Below are positions 33,976-46,359 of a stretch of 64,000 nt of DNA, one piece after another (the stretch's first letter is position 1; each line of letters opens with the position of its first letter). Below the pieces are notes generated by a model. It saw only the letters and a program-made list of their open reading frames with translations, had not been told where the DNA came from and searched no databases. Source of the DNA: Elgaria multicarinata webbii (taxonomy: Eukaryota > Chordata > Lepidosauria > Squamata > Anguidae); assembly GCF_023053635.1 (NCBI RefSeq), contig NC_086188.1, positions 3,861,001-3,925,000 of the forward strand. The letters run 5' to 3'. The position numbers and the translations under genes are program-made.

Positions 33976-36900
33976 CAGGCGAACGCAGGGCCAGGTTGGC
34001 AACGGCTCACTCACCGACGCTGGAAGAGACAGCTCTGTTCATGATGTCGAGAGCCTCGTTGAATTTCTCCTTGATGGACGGATGCGCCAGCACCTGGTCA
34101 GAGAACATAGACTTCCAGCCCAGGTACCACTTGGTGATCTCTTCGTAGTTGGGGTTGTTGCTGAGCCAGGAGCAGAGCACCTGCACGGGGAGGAGGAAGA
34201 CTGTATCGGCAGCATGACAACACCCCATCCCACCCCTAGGCACAGAGAGCAGGCCAGGGGGCTCAAGGGCGCTTTGGGGGCTGCTGGCTGAGGACAAGCC
34301 GTTCACAACTGAGCCAATGATGCATTTCTGATCGAGAGAGAAGGTGTCCTAAGATGCCACCCAAGGCCAACGCAATGCACACACACACCCCGCAAAAACC
34401 AACACCGCGCTGGTCAAAAGGCGCAAGGCAACAATCCCTGCCGACGTAGAGAAAGCAGGTCCAGGTGAACGAGCCAAACTGCAAGGTTGCTTCGTGGGCT
34501 GCCTGCACGGTGCAGCGCCATCCCTGCTCGACCCCGAACGAAATCCCTTTGCGCTGAGAGCCATCCGAAAGCGGAAGAGCCGAGCGGAGCGCCGCTTCGC
34601 GAAACCCGGCCGCCCCTCCCTCCCTCCCTCCCTCCCTCCCCAGGGGGCTCCCGAGCCCAGCCCGCCTCTCAGGGCCACGCACCTGCAGCCACTTGGGGAA
34701 GAAGTGCTTCTCGAGGATGCCCACCAGGCTGGAGACGGAAATCATCCCTTCCCAGTCCATCACCCAGAAAAAGGCGTCCATATGCTGCTGGTGAGGGTTG
34801 ATCATCAGCTCGTTCAGGCACAGGCCTGGGGAGGAAGAGGAGGAGGAGCAGAGGGCAAAGGCACCTTAAAGCAACACCGCCTGGAGACGGAAGGGGGGCT
34901 GTTTGCATCACTCCCAGTGATGACGCTCACTGGGCTTCCCCCCCCCCTCCCCAGGGCAAACCAACTAAGGTACGGCCAACACCCCACAGGTGTCTTGAGC
35001 ACCCCTCGTCCCCATCCCCCAAATCAGGTTGCTTTTTAAAGGTTTTAGAGAAAAGCCTTGAAATAGGGACTCTGTCTAGGGAGGACTCCCAAAAGGTGTG
35101 GGGTGTAGGGCAGGCAGCAGCTCTTCAGCTCTTCCTTTCTCCCACGGACTCAACGGCTTATTTAGTCGTTTTATTTATTGCATTTCTATAGGGCCCAATA
35201 GCTGGAGTTCTCCTTGCCGCTGCTCCTCCTGCCCTGCTTTCCACGCCAGGGATAATCAACCAGGTTCTTAGAGGGGAGCAAACGTCTCAGTGGTCTGGAG
35301 GCACCAACCCGCGTCCTTCTAAGTCAGCCTTTCTCAACCTGGGGCGCTCCAGATGTGTTGGACTACAACTCCCAGAATGCCCCAGCCAGCTCTGCTGGCT
35401 GGGGCATTCTGGGAGATGCAGTCCAACACATCTGGAGCGCCCCAGGTTGAGAACCACTGTTCTAAGTTAAGCTGCATTCGTCTGCCGCTAAGAGCAACTG
35501 AGAAGGGGGAGAATGTGGCGAAGTGCAGGTGGGGGTGGGGGTGTCTCAGCCACAACTTTGCACTCACCCCCGCACACCTCTCAATTGCAAATAAATCTGC
35601 AAGAATGTAGGCAATAGGTGGGCGCCTGGTGGCCCAAATCAGGTCCAGGGACCGTTAAGGGCTGACCTCTCCCTCGACCTCTGAAATCCCACACCTAGCC
35701 AAACCTAGTTAAGAATCCAAAGCCTTTGATGGGCGAGTATAATTCGTGCACATTTAATCCGTGCGCTTTATTCTCGGTCCACGATTTGGAGGCTGCTCCT
35801 GCGGGACGTTCCCGCCTGCATCATACCCGTGGCCTTTCTCGGCCCCGTCCGCCCCTTTCTGCTTTGTTGGGGAGACCCGCTGAGCTCCGGCAACTCACCC
35901 AGCTTAGGGACAATGTTCTTGATCATGAAGGCCTCCCACGACCCCGGGGTGAAGACCTCCTTCCAGGGCTGCAGGATGAGCTTGGCGGAGGAGTCGCTGG
36001 GATGCCACTTCTGGAGGGCGCTGGACAGCTTGTTGCGGATCGGCGAGTAGAGCGGCTCCAGCCGGGCCTGCATCAGCGGCAGCCAGGGGTGGATCCACGA
36101 GTGGATGGGGACCGTGTCGGTAAGGGGGTTCCAGTTTTCCACCTTGGAGCAAGAGCAGAGATGAGCAGGGAGGAGGAGACCCAGAGACCTTCAGCCACAA
36201 GGGCTTTGCGGCCGAGGCTCTCTGCCCATGAAGAGCTGAATATGAGCCAACAGTGCAATATGGCTGCAAGGAAGGCAAATGCTATTTTGGGCTGCATTAT
36301 TAGAAGTATAGCTTCCAAATCACGGGAGGGACTGGTTCCTCTCTATTCGGCCCTGGTTAGGCCTCATCTAGAGTATTGCATCCAGTTCTGGGCTCCACAA
36401 TTCAAGAAGGACGCAGACAAGCTGAAGGGGGTTTAGAAGAGGGCAATGAGGATGATCAGGGGTCTAGAAACAAAGCCCTATGAAGAGAGACTGAAAGAAC
36501 TGGGCAGGTTTAGCCTGGAGAAGAGAAGATTGAGGGGAGACATGATAGCACTCTTCAAATACTTAAAAGGTTGTCACACAGAGGAGGGCCAGGATCTCTT
36601 CTCGATCCTCCCAGAGTGCAGGACACGGAATAACGGGCTCAAGTTGAAGGAAGCCAGATTCCAGCTGGACATCAGGAAAAACTTCCTGACTGTTAGAGCA
36701 GTACGACAATGGAATCAGTTAGTGGGCTCTCCCACACTAGAGGCGTTCAAGGGGCAGCTGGATAGTCATCCGTCAGGGATGCTTTAGGGTGGATTCCTGC
36801 ATTGAGCAGGGGGTTGGACTCGATGGCCTTGTGGGCCCCTTCCAACTCTGCTATTCTATGATTCTATGGGACAGGCACTGCTGAAGCTAAAATCCCCTCT

Positions 36901-39900
36901 GCGTTGGCTTATTCACGGAGCCGCACAAAAGAGCTTCCCTCCTACCTCTTTCTGCAGCTTGGGGAAGATCAGGTGGTCCAGAATATTATCCAGGATCCAC
37001 ACGGGAATGATGTGCCCCCAGCTGTCAAGGAAGTCCACCATCGGGATGCAGTTCCGGGGCTGCCACTGCGCCACGATGCTCCGCACGTACGGCATCCACG
37101 CCTCCCACATCAGCCTGGGGGAGCAAAGGGTCCTGGCGTGAGCGGTGCAGGAAGCAAACCTGCACGACCAAGTTGGCTTCTCTGGTAGAGACTAGAGGCG
37201 TTTTCGGACACGCTGTCGGTCGGACTTCCTTTCCCTGCTCATTGCATGGAGTTGGGGCAAGTTAGGAATTATTTCTTTGTCAGCTTTTATCTTGCCAGGT
37301 AGACAAATGGGTGTGACCTGCTCTGGGGTGTACGGATTGTGTAAAGTCCGCTCCATCTGCGTTTGGTTGTTCGTCAGGCGCCTTTCATTTCATTGTCAGC
37401 CCGTCAGTGAATTTGCGCAAATCCACATCTGGAAAAATGCACAAATTTCCCCCCCCCCCCCCAAATGTGCGTTTTCACACTTTAGCCTATGTGGGAAATT
37501 TACGTTTTTGGCAGAGGTTATTTTAAAAAAAAATCGCATATTTTTCTATGATGAAATTTGAGCGAAATTCCCAAAGGTTAGGAAAACGGTCTGCAAGTTC
37601 ACGGAACCCACCCGACAGCGGGAAAGCTGTGGAATCCACAGGTAGAATTCATAAATGCAATACGCTGATGATACGCAGCTCTATCTCCCTGTAACAACTG
37701 AATCAGGTGAGGCTGTGCAGGTCCTGGACCAGTGCCTAGACTCAGTAATGGGCTGGATGAGGGCCAATAAACTGAGACTGAATCCTGGCAAGACGGAAGC
37801 CCTGTGGGTGAGCGGTTCCTGAGTCCGGGAGACAGGCTCATTGCCTGGTCTGGATGGGGTTGCACTGCCTCTGAAAGATCAGGTTCATAGTTTGGGGGTA
37901 CTCTTAGACCCATCTCTGTCACTGAAGGCTCAAGTGGCCGCCACGGCTCAGAGTGCCTTTTACCAGCTTCGGTTGGTTCGCCAACTATGGCCTGGCCACG
38001 GTGGTAGAGGCATTGGTAACCTCAAGATTGGATTACTGCAACGCGCTCTATGTGGGGCTGCCCTTGAAGCTGCTCCGGAAGCTGGAGCTAGTGCAGAATG
38101 CTGCAGCTCAGCTGTTGTCTGGAGCTGCCCCTTTCCAGCATGGAACTCCTCTGCTGAGGGAACTGCACTGGCTGCCTATTCGCTACCGGGCCAGGTTGAA
38201 GGTTCTTGTACTTGTGTACAAAGCCCTAAACAACTTGGGACCAGGATACCTGAGAGAACGCCTTCTCCCCTACCAACCTGCCCGGTCACTGAGGTCATCC
38301 GAGGGCCTGCTCCTGGTGGTTCCACCTAGATCCATCCTCCGATTGGAATCCACCAGGGGAAGAGCCTTCAGCGTGGTGGCCCCCCTCCTGTGGAATTCCC
38401 TGCCTCTGGAGGTCAGGCAGGCGCTAACCTTGTACTCCTTTCGGCGCCTCCTGAAACCATCTTTATTCCAAGAAGCCTTTCCTTAATATGCAGCCTTGAA
38501 TCTATTTTTGCTTCTTTTAAATTTTGTTTTTAAGTGTTTTATTCTGTTTTTATTTTCATTGTATCTTGTACACCACTCCGAAACTTTTCAATGGGGACCA
38601 GTATATAAATATTCTAAATAAATAACTAAAAATCTGAACTCATCTGATTCCACTGTGGATTTCTCTGATACCCTTAGACCTGCTCAAAGCTATTCAGGGA
38701 GCTTTAAAGCCTTTCCCACATTCAAAATGAGCAGGCCACCCATGGTTAGGTATTTCTAGCCCACCCTGCCAGACAGGTTACAAACAAGTTACAAGAGAGC
38801 CAAATAAAGAGAATTACTGCCGCTTTAGAAGCATGCTTTTTCTCTCAGAGAAAAACACACACACAAATGTGCACGGATGGTCCACTCACCTATGGAAAGC
38901 ATCCGAGGCAAGGTCCTGCCCGCCATGAGATAGTAATTGATCGTTTTCCAGCAAGCTCTTCCATTTGGCTAGAATTTCTGTGCCATACATGTAGTCCTGG
39001 AGAGAGGAAAGAACACACACACACACACGTGTGTTATGTACACAAGCCCACAAGTGTAACATAGAAAGGGGGATGTGGTGTTTCTGGCAACTTTATGGTG
39101 TGTTGGCAGAGGGAGACCTGGGTTCAAATTATTGTTCAGCCATGAAGCTTGCAGGATTGTTGTAGGAAAGGCTGGGAGAGAATTCTCCTCAACAGAAGAA
39201 GAGTAGAAGGAAAACTGTTTTATTTATTTATTTTATTACATTTTTATACCTCCCAATAGCTGAAGCTCTCTAGGTGGTTCACAAAAATTAAAACCGTTAA
39301 GAACATAATAAAACATCCAACAGTCTAAAAACACAAATACAAAACACAACCAGGATAAAAACCACACAGCAGAAATTGATATAGGATTAAAATACAGAAT
39401 TAAAATAGCAAAGTTTAAATTTAGGTGTTAAAATACTGAGATTTTTTTTTAAAAAAAAAAACTAAACAAGCAAACCGATAAAATGAAGACTTTATTTTCC
39501 CAGTATTTTAAGTTTATCGCCATAGCCTTTTAACTTCGCTGTTTTAAATCTGTATTTTAAATCTGTAAAAAAAATCTCTACGCTGCTGCTAGGTTTTATC
39601 CTGGTTGTGTTTTTATATTGTGTTTCTGTATTGTTGTTTTATACTTTGAACGGTCTTTACGGTTTTAATTTCTGTGAGCCGCCCAGAGAGTTTCGGCTAT
39701 CGGGCGGTATAGAAATGCAATAAATTAATAAATTAATAATTTTTAGGTAGAAAGGAAGTTATCAATTTTTGGAACATCTACTGGCCATAGTTACGGTGGG
39801 GAAGCAAGCCCCCCCCCAACCCCCCCACCCCTAGCTCAGACGGTGCCGGGAAGTGTTTTGCCCACCTGCCTGTGATGTGTGTAAAAGGGAATTTCATTCT

Positions 39901-42900
39901 GTAAAATAAGTCTATGCTCCAGGTGAAAGGTTAAGAACTGCCCCCCCCCCCCCAACATTCCTTCATGGCGGATTCTAAGTGCATCTTAGACAAAGGAAAA
40001 ACTTTCAACCCATCAGTGTCGAATGTAAGCTGTGATGTATGAATTGTATTCACCTTACCTTGTATTGGCAATGTAACCTAGTTTGTTAACTAGGGTGACC
40101 GTATGGAAAGGAGGACAGGGCTCCTGTATCTTTAACAGTTGCATAGAAAAGGGAATTTCACCAGGTGTCATTTGCATATATCGATAATCTGGTGAAATTT
40201 CCTCTTCATCTCAGCAGTTAAAGCTGCAGGTGCTCTGCCCTCTTTTAAGTCTGGTCACTCTAGTATAGCTCCTGCAGCTTTAACTGTGGTGATGAAGAGG
40301 GAATTTCCCCAGGTTCCCCATATATACAAATGACAACTGCCGAAATTCCCTTTTCTATGCAACTGTTAAAGATACAGGAGCCCGGTCCTCCTTTTTATAG
40401 GGTCACCCTATTGTTAACAGAGCACGGACCAGTAAAGTCCATTAGAGAGAAGAGCACTGACCAATTATGTTACTAACGAGTGATGTAACCAGAGCCTATA
40501 TATTCCAGAGGATCCCTTTGTTCGGGGAGCTCTTAATTTGCATTTCCCACTGGAGCTCCAATGTTGCAACACTTACGAATAAACTTTAACTTGCATTCTC
40601 CAACCCGGTGTGTTTATTGGCAAAGTATACACTGAGGAAGCGGCCTGTCCAGCCCTCAGGTTTGAGGGCTAGCACCTGCGCCACTGAATTCGCCAGCCCC
40701 CGTCTGCTCAGAGCTTTCAAGAGCTGCTTTCAAAGCCACCCACACGGGAGGCCAAACTCCAGCAGCCCAGCACACACCCTGCACTCACCTTCAAAGGGTC
40801 CCAGTTCTTGAAGTAGTCCTTGACCAGAGGGAAGACGATGGCCACCGCCAGGTCCACGCGGTCAGACATCCGATACTCCTCGTAGTATTTATCCTGGAGG
40901 GTCTCGAAGATCTTGGCGCACTCGGGCAGGGTCAGGGGGTCTTCGCAGTGGGGCTGCATCCGCCTCTCGCACTCCTCCACCAGCTCCAGCACCTTGCTGA
41001 GGTCGCGGATGTCCGCCTCCTCGTGGCCGAGGACCTCGGCCACCTTCTCGATCTCGTGGCTCAGGTTGACCACCATGTCCCGCTCGTACTGCAGCTGCCG
41101 GTCGTTCTGGATGATCTCCTGCTCAGTCAGGTCGATGAGCAGCTGCAGGTTGTGCTCCAGTTCCGGCAGGGTGAAGGCTTGCGCCTTCGGGTCCTTCCCC
41201 AGCGGGGAGTGCTGGGGGTTGTCGTCGGGGATGTTGTGCTTCTGGCTGATTTGGCTGTAGCTGTAGTAGACTTTCTGCTCCCGGCCCGTCATGTCAATCA
41301 CCTGCCGAGCAAGAAAACGCAGAACCCGACATGAAGGAGACGGAATCACGGTCTCAACTGACAGGAAGCCAGGTTCCGGCTGGACATCCGGAAAAACTTC
41401 CTGACTGTTAGAGCAGTATGGCAATGGAACCAATGACCTAGGGAGGTGGTGAGCTTTCCCACACTCTAGAGGCCTTCAAGAGGCAGCTGGACAACCATCT
41501 GTCAGGGATGCTTTAAGGTGGATTCCTGCATTGAGCAGGGGGTTGGACTCGATGGCCTTAGAGGCCCCTTCCAACTCTACTATTCTATGATTCCACAAAA
41601 AGCCGCGTTCATCAACAGCAGGCCATCTGTCACAGCCGAGGAGAAAGGAAATCCAGCTAACTCTCTAAGCATGGAAGAGGAACTTTCTGGGCTGGCATCC
41701 TGAGGATATTTTCCATCTTTCTTGCTTGTATGTTCCCTCTTCCCCCACCACCCCAGGAATAAATCAGAACAACCCTGAAACCAGCCCCCTCTCGCTTTGG
41801 ACATCAGCCGTACCTTCACTTGTGCCAGCTCCTTCTGAGGAGCCGATAACTGCTTCCCTGCCCTGCCCTTGGCTTTCAGCTCTTCCACGGTCTTGTAGGT
41901 GTATTTCGGCTTCTTCTTGCCCCCGCTTGGGTCCTTCCGCCACTGGCTGAGCTCCTTCTGGAATTTCTGGGGTAGGGGGAGAGGAGGGGCAAAGCCTGAG
42001 ATAGAGGCAGGTCTTCCACAAACATCAGGGCAGAATCTATTGTGGGGGGAGGCTGGGCCCTTTTTATCCCTATGGGGCTAAGCAGCGGATGTAGCTGGCC
42101 AATTGCATTCAAGGGATTTTTCTTTTTGTTCTTCTTAAGATAAGCACCAACAAAAGGGCGCTGTTCCTCCAGAGGAGTATGGGACAACAGCAGGCGCTCC
42201 TAATAACCGAAGCCCTGTTCCACAGCCAGATATTCTACGGACTCTACCTGAGAGCAAGAGGTGAGATTTTCATTCCCTAGCTCTACTGACTGTCAATGTG
42301 ACTGGTTACGGGTACACAAATGAAATGCAGTTTCAGATTCCAGTAACTTGCACGTACCCCAACTTAAATATTTGCAAAATGAAAAGGGGAGAGACACACA
42401 AGCTATAAACAGACACCCCGACCCTATTTTGAATCATGAACTTTTCTCAGAAGCCTCTTGGACACAAAGCCAGAGATAACAGCAATGCAGCAATACGGGA
42501 AAATGTTAGAGGGCCATTTGAGGTGAAAAATCATTATGTTTCACCCAAACACAGGCCCAAATGTGACGGTCTCAGATCAAAAAACACGTTAGTCAATGCA
42601 GTGTGAGAACTCCACTCAGCGGTTGAGTGTTCAGGAGGTATTCTCCACACAACATGTTCTAACTGCACTGTAATGACTGTGGGCTCCGGTGGAGTTGAGT
42701 AAAATCCATCGCGGCGTTTGACAGTTCCTCCCCTGGTATCCCATTAGCCATTGCTGCCAAAAACAATCCTGGTGGCTCTCCTAGAGCATCACTCGCTCCT
42801 TTTGCCGCTCTTGCCAGGGAGCTCTATCGCCAGGGGGAAAAGTCAACTCAAATAAATAAATGAATGAACAGAAACGCCACGGAGCTCGCCACCCAACAGT

Positions 42901-45577
42901 TGTGCAGGATCTCTCCTCAACGCAGCATGGATAATCTGCATGGAGTGTTTCTCCCCCCCCCCAAAAAACCTCCACCGTTGCATGGGGCTTTCCCGCCAGA
43001 CAACACGCTTCTCAACGGTGGTGTAAAAACTCCACCGTGGAGTTCGAAAACCACTGTTGAGAAACGTGTTGTCTGAACTGAGCTGGAGACGAAAGTCTCT
43101 TTCTGCGTTGTACCTCTTCAGCTTCTTCATCCGAGTCAACGGCAGGGAAGTCCTGCAAGGACTGGGTGGTTCGCTCTGAGCCATATGCCCCTATGGCTGC
43201 TTTCCCCTTCCTCTGCTTGGCCTCAATTGGGGTGATGATACCTAGGGAAGGAAGTTCACAGCAGTCAGTGAGTTTAAGAACACAAAATGGTCACAACTCC
43301 CTGGAGAGGGAAGTGGGTACCCTAAGCACACTACTCAGGCATCCCAATTGCAACTCTAGTGAATTTCTCCCCCCACTCCTGTCAAAAGAAGTGCTGTGGT
43401 GTAGCGTCCCTTACTCTGAAAGGGTCAGGAATTTAACCAGCCCTGTGGCACTCTGGGAAGAGAGTTGTGCTGCTTATTCTTGTCTGCTCACCCAGAGAGG
43501 ACTGTTTATCCCAGGTGAAAAGCAAACTGCAGCTCTACAGATGTCCAACGTCTTCCCAAGCTAACTACAACCTTTGCAGGTTCACAACTACCATGTCAAT
43601 TTTATAAGCAGATCAAAATTAACTGGCAGTCTACACTGTCAACGTTCATTGTATCTTCTACAATTCTAATTTGTGGCATTCCTAGATGGATGTTTGGGTT
43701 GAAAAGCCTTTGCCTATACGTAATGGAGTTGGAATGTACAAACTGGAAGGCTGATTCTGCAAGAGGGAGAAAGCAAGGCAGAGGCCAACTTGTCTTGCAT
43801 TTCCAAGGAAGCCCGTGCAATGAGGCGGAGGAGGGGTTGTGCCACACCTTGAGCATTCTTTCCAAGGCCCCTGCCAGGCACGTAGCCCATCTTCTGAAGA
43901 AGCTTCTGCCCAATGCCCTTGGTGTGCCTCTCCCAGCTGCCAAGGTCCGTGAAGGATTTGGTTCCTCCTACGAAGCCCTTCTGGCTGGGTTTGAAATTGC
44001 CACCCTGGTTACAAAGAAGAAGGGGGGGGAAGGGGGGGGGAGAATAATAATTAAATATTCTAGTTCATCCCATGTGTGTTGGTACTGGCAGCTCTATTAG
44101 AGAAGGACTGCACAATTATTTGGGGTATTACAAACTGAGGCTACACATACACCACACCAACAAAATTGAGACTGTCTATTTTTCTCATTACGGTTAGTGT
44201 TCCCTGAGATCCTTTAATACAGTGGTTCCCAAACTTTTTCAGGTCACCGCCCCCTTGGTTCCACAAACTCATGCCCAGTGCCCCCTACCCTACACTATAA
44301 AAATCATTATTCAGAATAGCGGTTTTCAACGACCCACTAAGGAAGATAATAACAATAAAATTCAAAATAGTAACTATTAATTGAATATTTATTCAAAATC
44401 CGAAGCACCCGCCACAGGCTTGCCGAGGGAGGGAGGGAAAAGAGAGCAAATGCCTCTGTTTTGCAGCCGGCGTGACAGGGCACACCAAGCAGGGTATGTC
44501 TCTTCATTAGCGTTCTGGTGCTTTTGAAACATTTCAATTCACCGTTAAAAGGACTCTTCTTAAACGGTATTAATACATGTGTGGATTCTTCCCCTATATG
44601 GCTTAGGACCAAACTACCTTCTCCCATAAAAATGTCCCTGGGTTTTAAGACCTTCTGGAGAGGCGCTTCTAGGAAAAGACCACCTCGAGCGCCCTCTGCC
44701 ACCCCTTTGCCTCTTAGTGCCCCCCTATGCAATCCCACCGCCCCCAAGGGGGCAGTACCCGCCCACTTTGGGAACCACTGCTTTCATAGGTTCCAGAACT
44801 ACTAAGAACTTGCAATGATTTATGGCCAAAACAAGTAAGAACAACTCACCGTCTTTAACTTCTTTGGCACAAACTCCTTGGGAATTTCTTCCTGTTTCAC
44901 AGGTTTCTCATCCTCATCAGAATCTTCATCCGTTATCTCATCAGCTGCTGGCTTCTTCAGCCCGGCGCTGATAAAGTTAACAGGGGCGGAGTAATCTCGA
45001 GACCTGGGTTGGGGGGAGGGGGGAGAAAATCAGAGGTGTTTCTGCGGCCTACAAAGATGCATCCAGAGGTGAAGCTGCTCTACTCTGTTGAAGCTCACCA
45101 CTGGCTGAAATTTACTCAGGTTGTCAAATGAATATCCCAAATTCAGAAGTTGCAACATGTAAATTCGTATGCTTGCTACAATAGCTGGATTGTGTTTGGG
45201 GTTAACTGTGAATAAGAAATATACCCTCCCCTCAAAGGTGACCATCTGCTTTGTTTCAGCATTAATGCTGTCACAAATTTGGAAAGAGGGATACAGAACT
45301 TTGGAGAAGAGACTCGCAAATCAGAACATTTCTGATCAGAACTTTCAGGGCATCGGCAGGAACGGCTGTACCTTTTGCCCCCGAAGCTGGGTCTCTCGTC
45401 ATCGGAGTCATGCTCAGCCCACATGCCGTAAATGGCCTCCTCCTTGGTCTGCCAGTGGCGCTGCCGGTTGGGGTTGAACTCATTCTGGAGGTCCCAGTCG
45501 GTGATCTCAAACTTCTCCATCTCCACATCGTCATCAGCCATGGCGTCATTTTTGCCGTACAAGTGGGACAGCGACAT
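31844..45577 (-). CDS. TFIP11: TFIP11, tuftelin-interacting protein 11 (STIP/NTR1 family)
   Basis: Twelve coding exons on the minus strand: 45577-45372, 45003-44850, 44004-43848, 43241-43114, 41966-41814, 41301-40789, 38996-38890, 37114-36946, 36142-35899, 34825-34683, 34180-34015, 32199-31844. All phases agree, giving 831 aa (human 837). The N-terminal TIP domain starts [11 protein letters not shown] with the acidic DSDEDEKPV stretch; the G-patch spans about 148-193 ([20 protein letters not shown]); the GCFC-like helical region follows ([56 protein letters not shown]); the C-terminus is [22 protein letters not shown]11 works in the nucleus with DHX15 (Prp43), activating it through the G-patch to release the excised intron lariat. 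The coding exon 1 acceptor at 45583 implies an upstream noncoding exon. Introns hold L2, CR1, hAT and LTR-like insertions; no break in the coding frame. Confidence 0.97.
32655..33187 (+). mobile_element. L2 LINE 3' fragment
   Basis: Encodes [20 protein letters not shown] and [20 protein letters not shown], ending in the gaaccgcccagagagcttcg tail. In TFIP11 intron 11, antisense. Confidence 0.85.
33268..33680. repeat. Minisatellite of about 105-bp unit, four copies
   Basis: Units starting ggccaccagtgagggaggaa recur near 33268, 33376, 33475 and 33582. Two units lack a few bases. In TFIP11 intron 11. Confidence 0.9.
33795..33910 (+). mobile_element. Short LINE/SINE tail
   Basis: gactgtaagcctgtgggcag followed by gtaagccgccgtgagagccg and (AAAT)n, resembling CR1/L3-type 3' ends. 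Confidence 0.45.
33911..33971. repeat. (GT)n(GA)n compound microsatellite
   Basis: A run of GT units followed directly by a run of GA units, 45 bp from the TFIP11 exon 11 donor. Confidence 0.95.
35325..35459. mobile_element. hAT MITE, near-perfect palindrome
   Basis: 135 bp folding on itself: cagcctttctcaacctgggg matches inverted ccccaggttgagaaccactg, with gctccagatgtgttggacta arms. Exact 8-bp duplications TTCTAAGT at 35317-35324 and 35460-35467. Confidence 0.92.
36235..36868 (+). mobile_element. CR1 LINE 3' fragment
   Basis: Encodes [20 protein letters not shown], then the [20 protein letters not shown] and [13 protein letters not shown]-type C-terminus, ending in ctattctatgattctatg. TFIP11 intron 8, antisense. 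Confidence 0.92.
37645..38625 (+). mobile_element. L2 LINE fragment including RT catalytic motif
   Basis: The longest L2 copy here. It encodes [10 protein letters not shown] (from 37661), the reverse-transcriptase catalytic box, then [20 protein letters not shown] and [20 protein letters not shown]; the frame shifts once between the two parts. TFIP11 intron 7. Confidence 0.88.
39215..39450 (-). mobile_element. L2 3' tail (minus), part of inverted pair
   Basis: Reverse complement of the L2 tail; faces the plus copy at 39485-39740. Confidence 0.75.
39485..39740 (+). mobile_element. L2 3' tail (plus), part of inverted pair
   Basis: Ends gagccgcccagagagtttcg, gggcggtatagaaatgcaat. With the minus copy it could fold into a stem of over 200 bp in the TFIP11 intron. 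Confidence 0.8.
39866..40628 (+). mobile_element. Possible solo LTR fossil with embedded MITE
   Basis: A stretch with a TATA-like box (about 40497), AATAAA (about 40578) and a following GT-rich part, as in retroviral LTRs. No internal region is seen. A Tc1/mariner-like MITE (40093-40408) interrupts it, so it is older than the MITE. Ends are approximate. Confidence 0.4.
40093..40408. mobile_element. Foldback MITE, Tc1/mariner-like (GGGTGACC family)
   Basis: Inverted termini GGGTGACCGTATGGAAAGGA and its partner ending GGGTCACCC, internal ctgtatctttaacagttgca and its inverted partner, and TA on both sides (40091-40092, 40409-40410). Confidence 0.82.
41364..41596 (+). mobile_element. CR1 LINE 3' end
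   Basis: Starts in the ggctggacatccggaaaaac segment and ends in ctattctatgattcc. TFIP11 intron 5. Confidence 0.9.
42998..43075. repeat. Short inverted repeat
   Basis: agacaacacgcttctcaacg pairs with inverted cactgttgagaaacgtgttg. It probably belongs to a longer worn DNA element spanning about 42600-43080, whose ends I cannot fix. TFIP11 intron 4. Confidence 0.55.
44220..44780. mobile_element. hAT-type nonautonomous transposon
   Basis: Termini CAGTGGTTCCCAAACTTT and AGTGGGAACCACTG-like partner, 8-bp flanks CTTTAATA (44212-44219) and CTTTCATA (44781-44788). 561 bp without a transposase frame. TFIP11 intron 2. Confidence 0.88.
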
Positions 45578-45720
45578 AATGCCTGATGGAGAGGAAGGGC
45601 GAGGGAAGGGTTAGGGAAAGCCAGGCAAGGACATGGGGCGAGGGAGCAGGAGGTGAAAGAAGCCCCCTAGGCATGTTTCCCACCCCATTTCCCTCAGGAC
45701 TCCCCCTTTGATCCCTCCCT

Positions 45721-45787
45721 CATAGAATCATAGAATAGTGGAGTTGGAAGGGGCCTACAAGGCCATCGAGTCCAACCCCCTGCTAAG
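45721..45787 (-). mobile_element. CR1 3' end (minus)
   Basis: Very short copy: atagaatcatagaatagtgg to gagtccaaccccctgct. Confidence 0.8.
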
Positions 45788-46359
45788 CCTGACCTACATT
45801 TCCCTTCTCACCCTCCTCTTGCCAGCTCCCACTCTACACCAGATCTCTCCTCTGACACACACACCCCGTACCTCTGCTCCTAAACATGACCCCAACCCCT
45901 CTCAGCTTCCTTCAACAGACCCCTTAGCTTCCTTTGCCTCTGCTCCCCCCACTTACAGCCACCCCCACCTTCCCTCCTCTCCTCCCCCATCCCCCCCACA
46001 CTGCCTCTTTCGATCCCACCTTCTCCCAGCAGCATCCCCAAAACTGTTCCCTTTCCAGCCCCCCCCCCCCAATACCGCAGGCTCCCTTCCTCCCCCACCC
46101 CTCATCTGACACCCTACGTTGGCCTTTACTTTAAACACATAAAGGACTCTGAGCCCTCAATACTAGGGGAAATACAAGGAAAGAAGACTAAAGATTACAA
46201 TGATGATGATGAATAAGAGGGCCTAACTGACTGACACACACACACACACACACCCTCAGGGCTCCCCCTTGACTCCCCCCACTTATAAAACTGACCCCCT
46301 CCCTCAACAGCCCCCCTCATTTCCTCCCCCCTTTTCAGCCCCCACCTCCAGGGAGGCCT

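Noticed and set aside
35325-35459. Possible microRNA hairpin
   Set aside because: The stem is the inverted arms of a MITE with exact target duplication; no evidence of a processed precursor.
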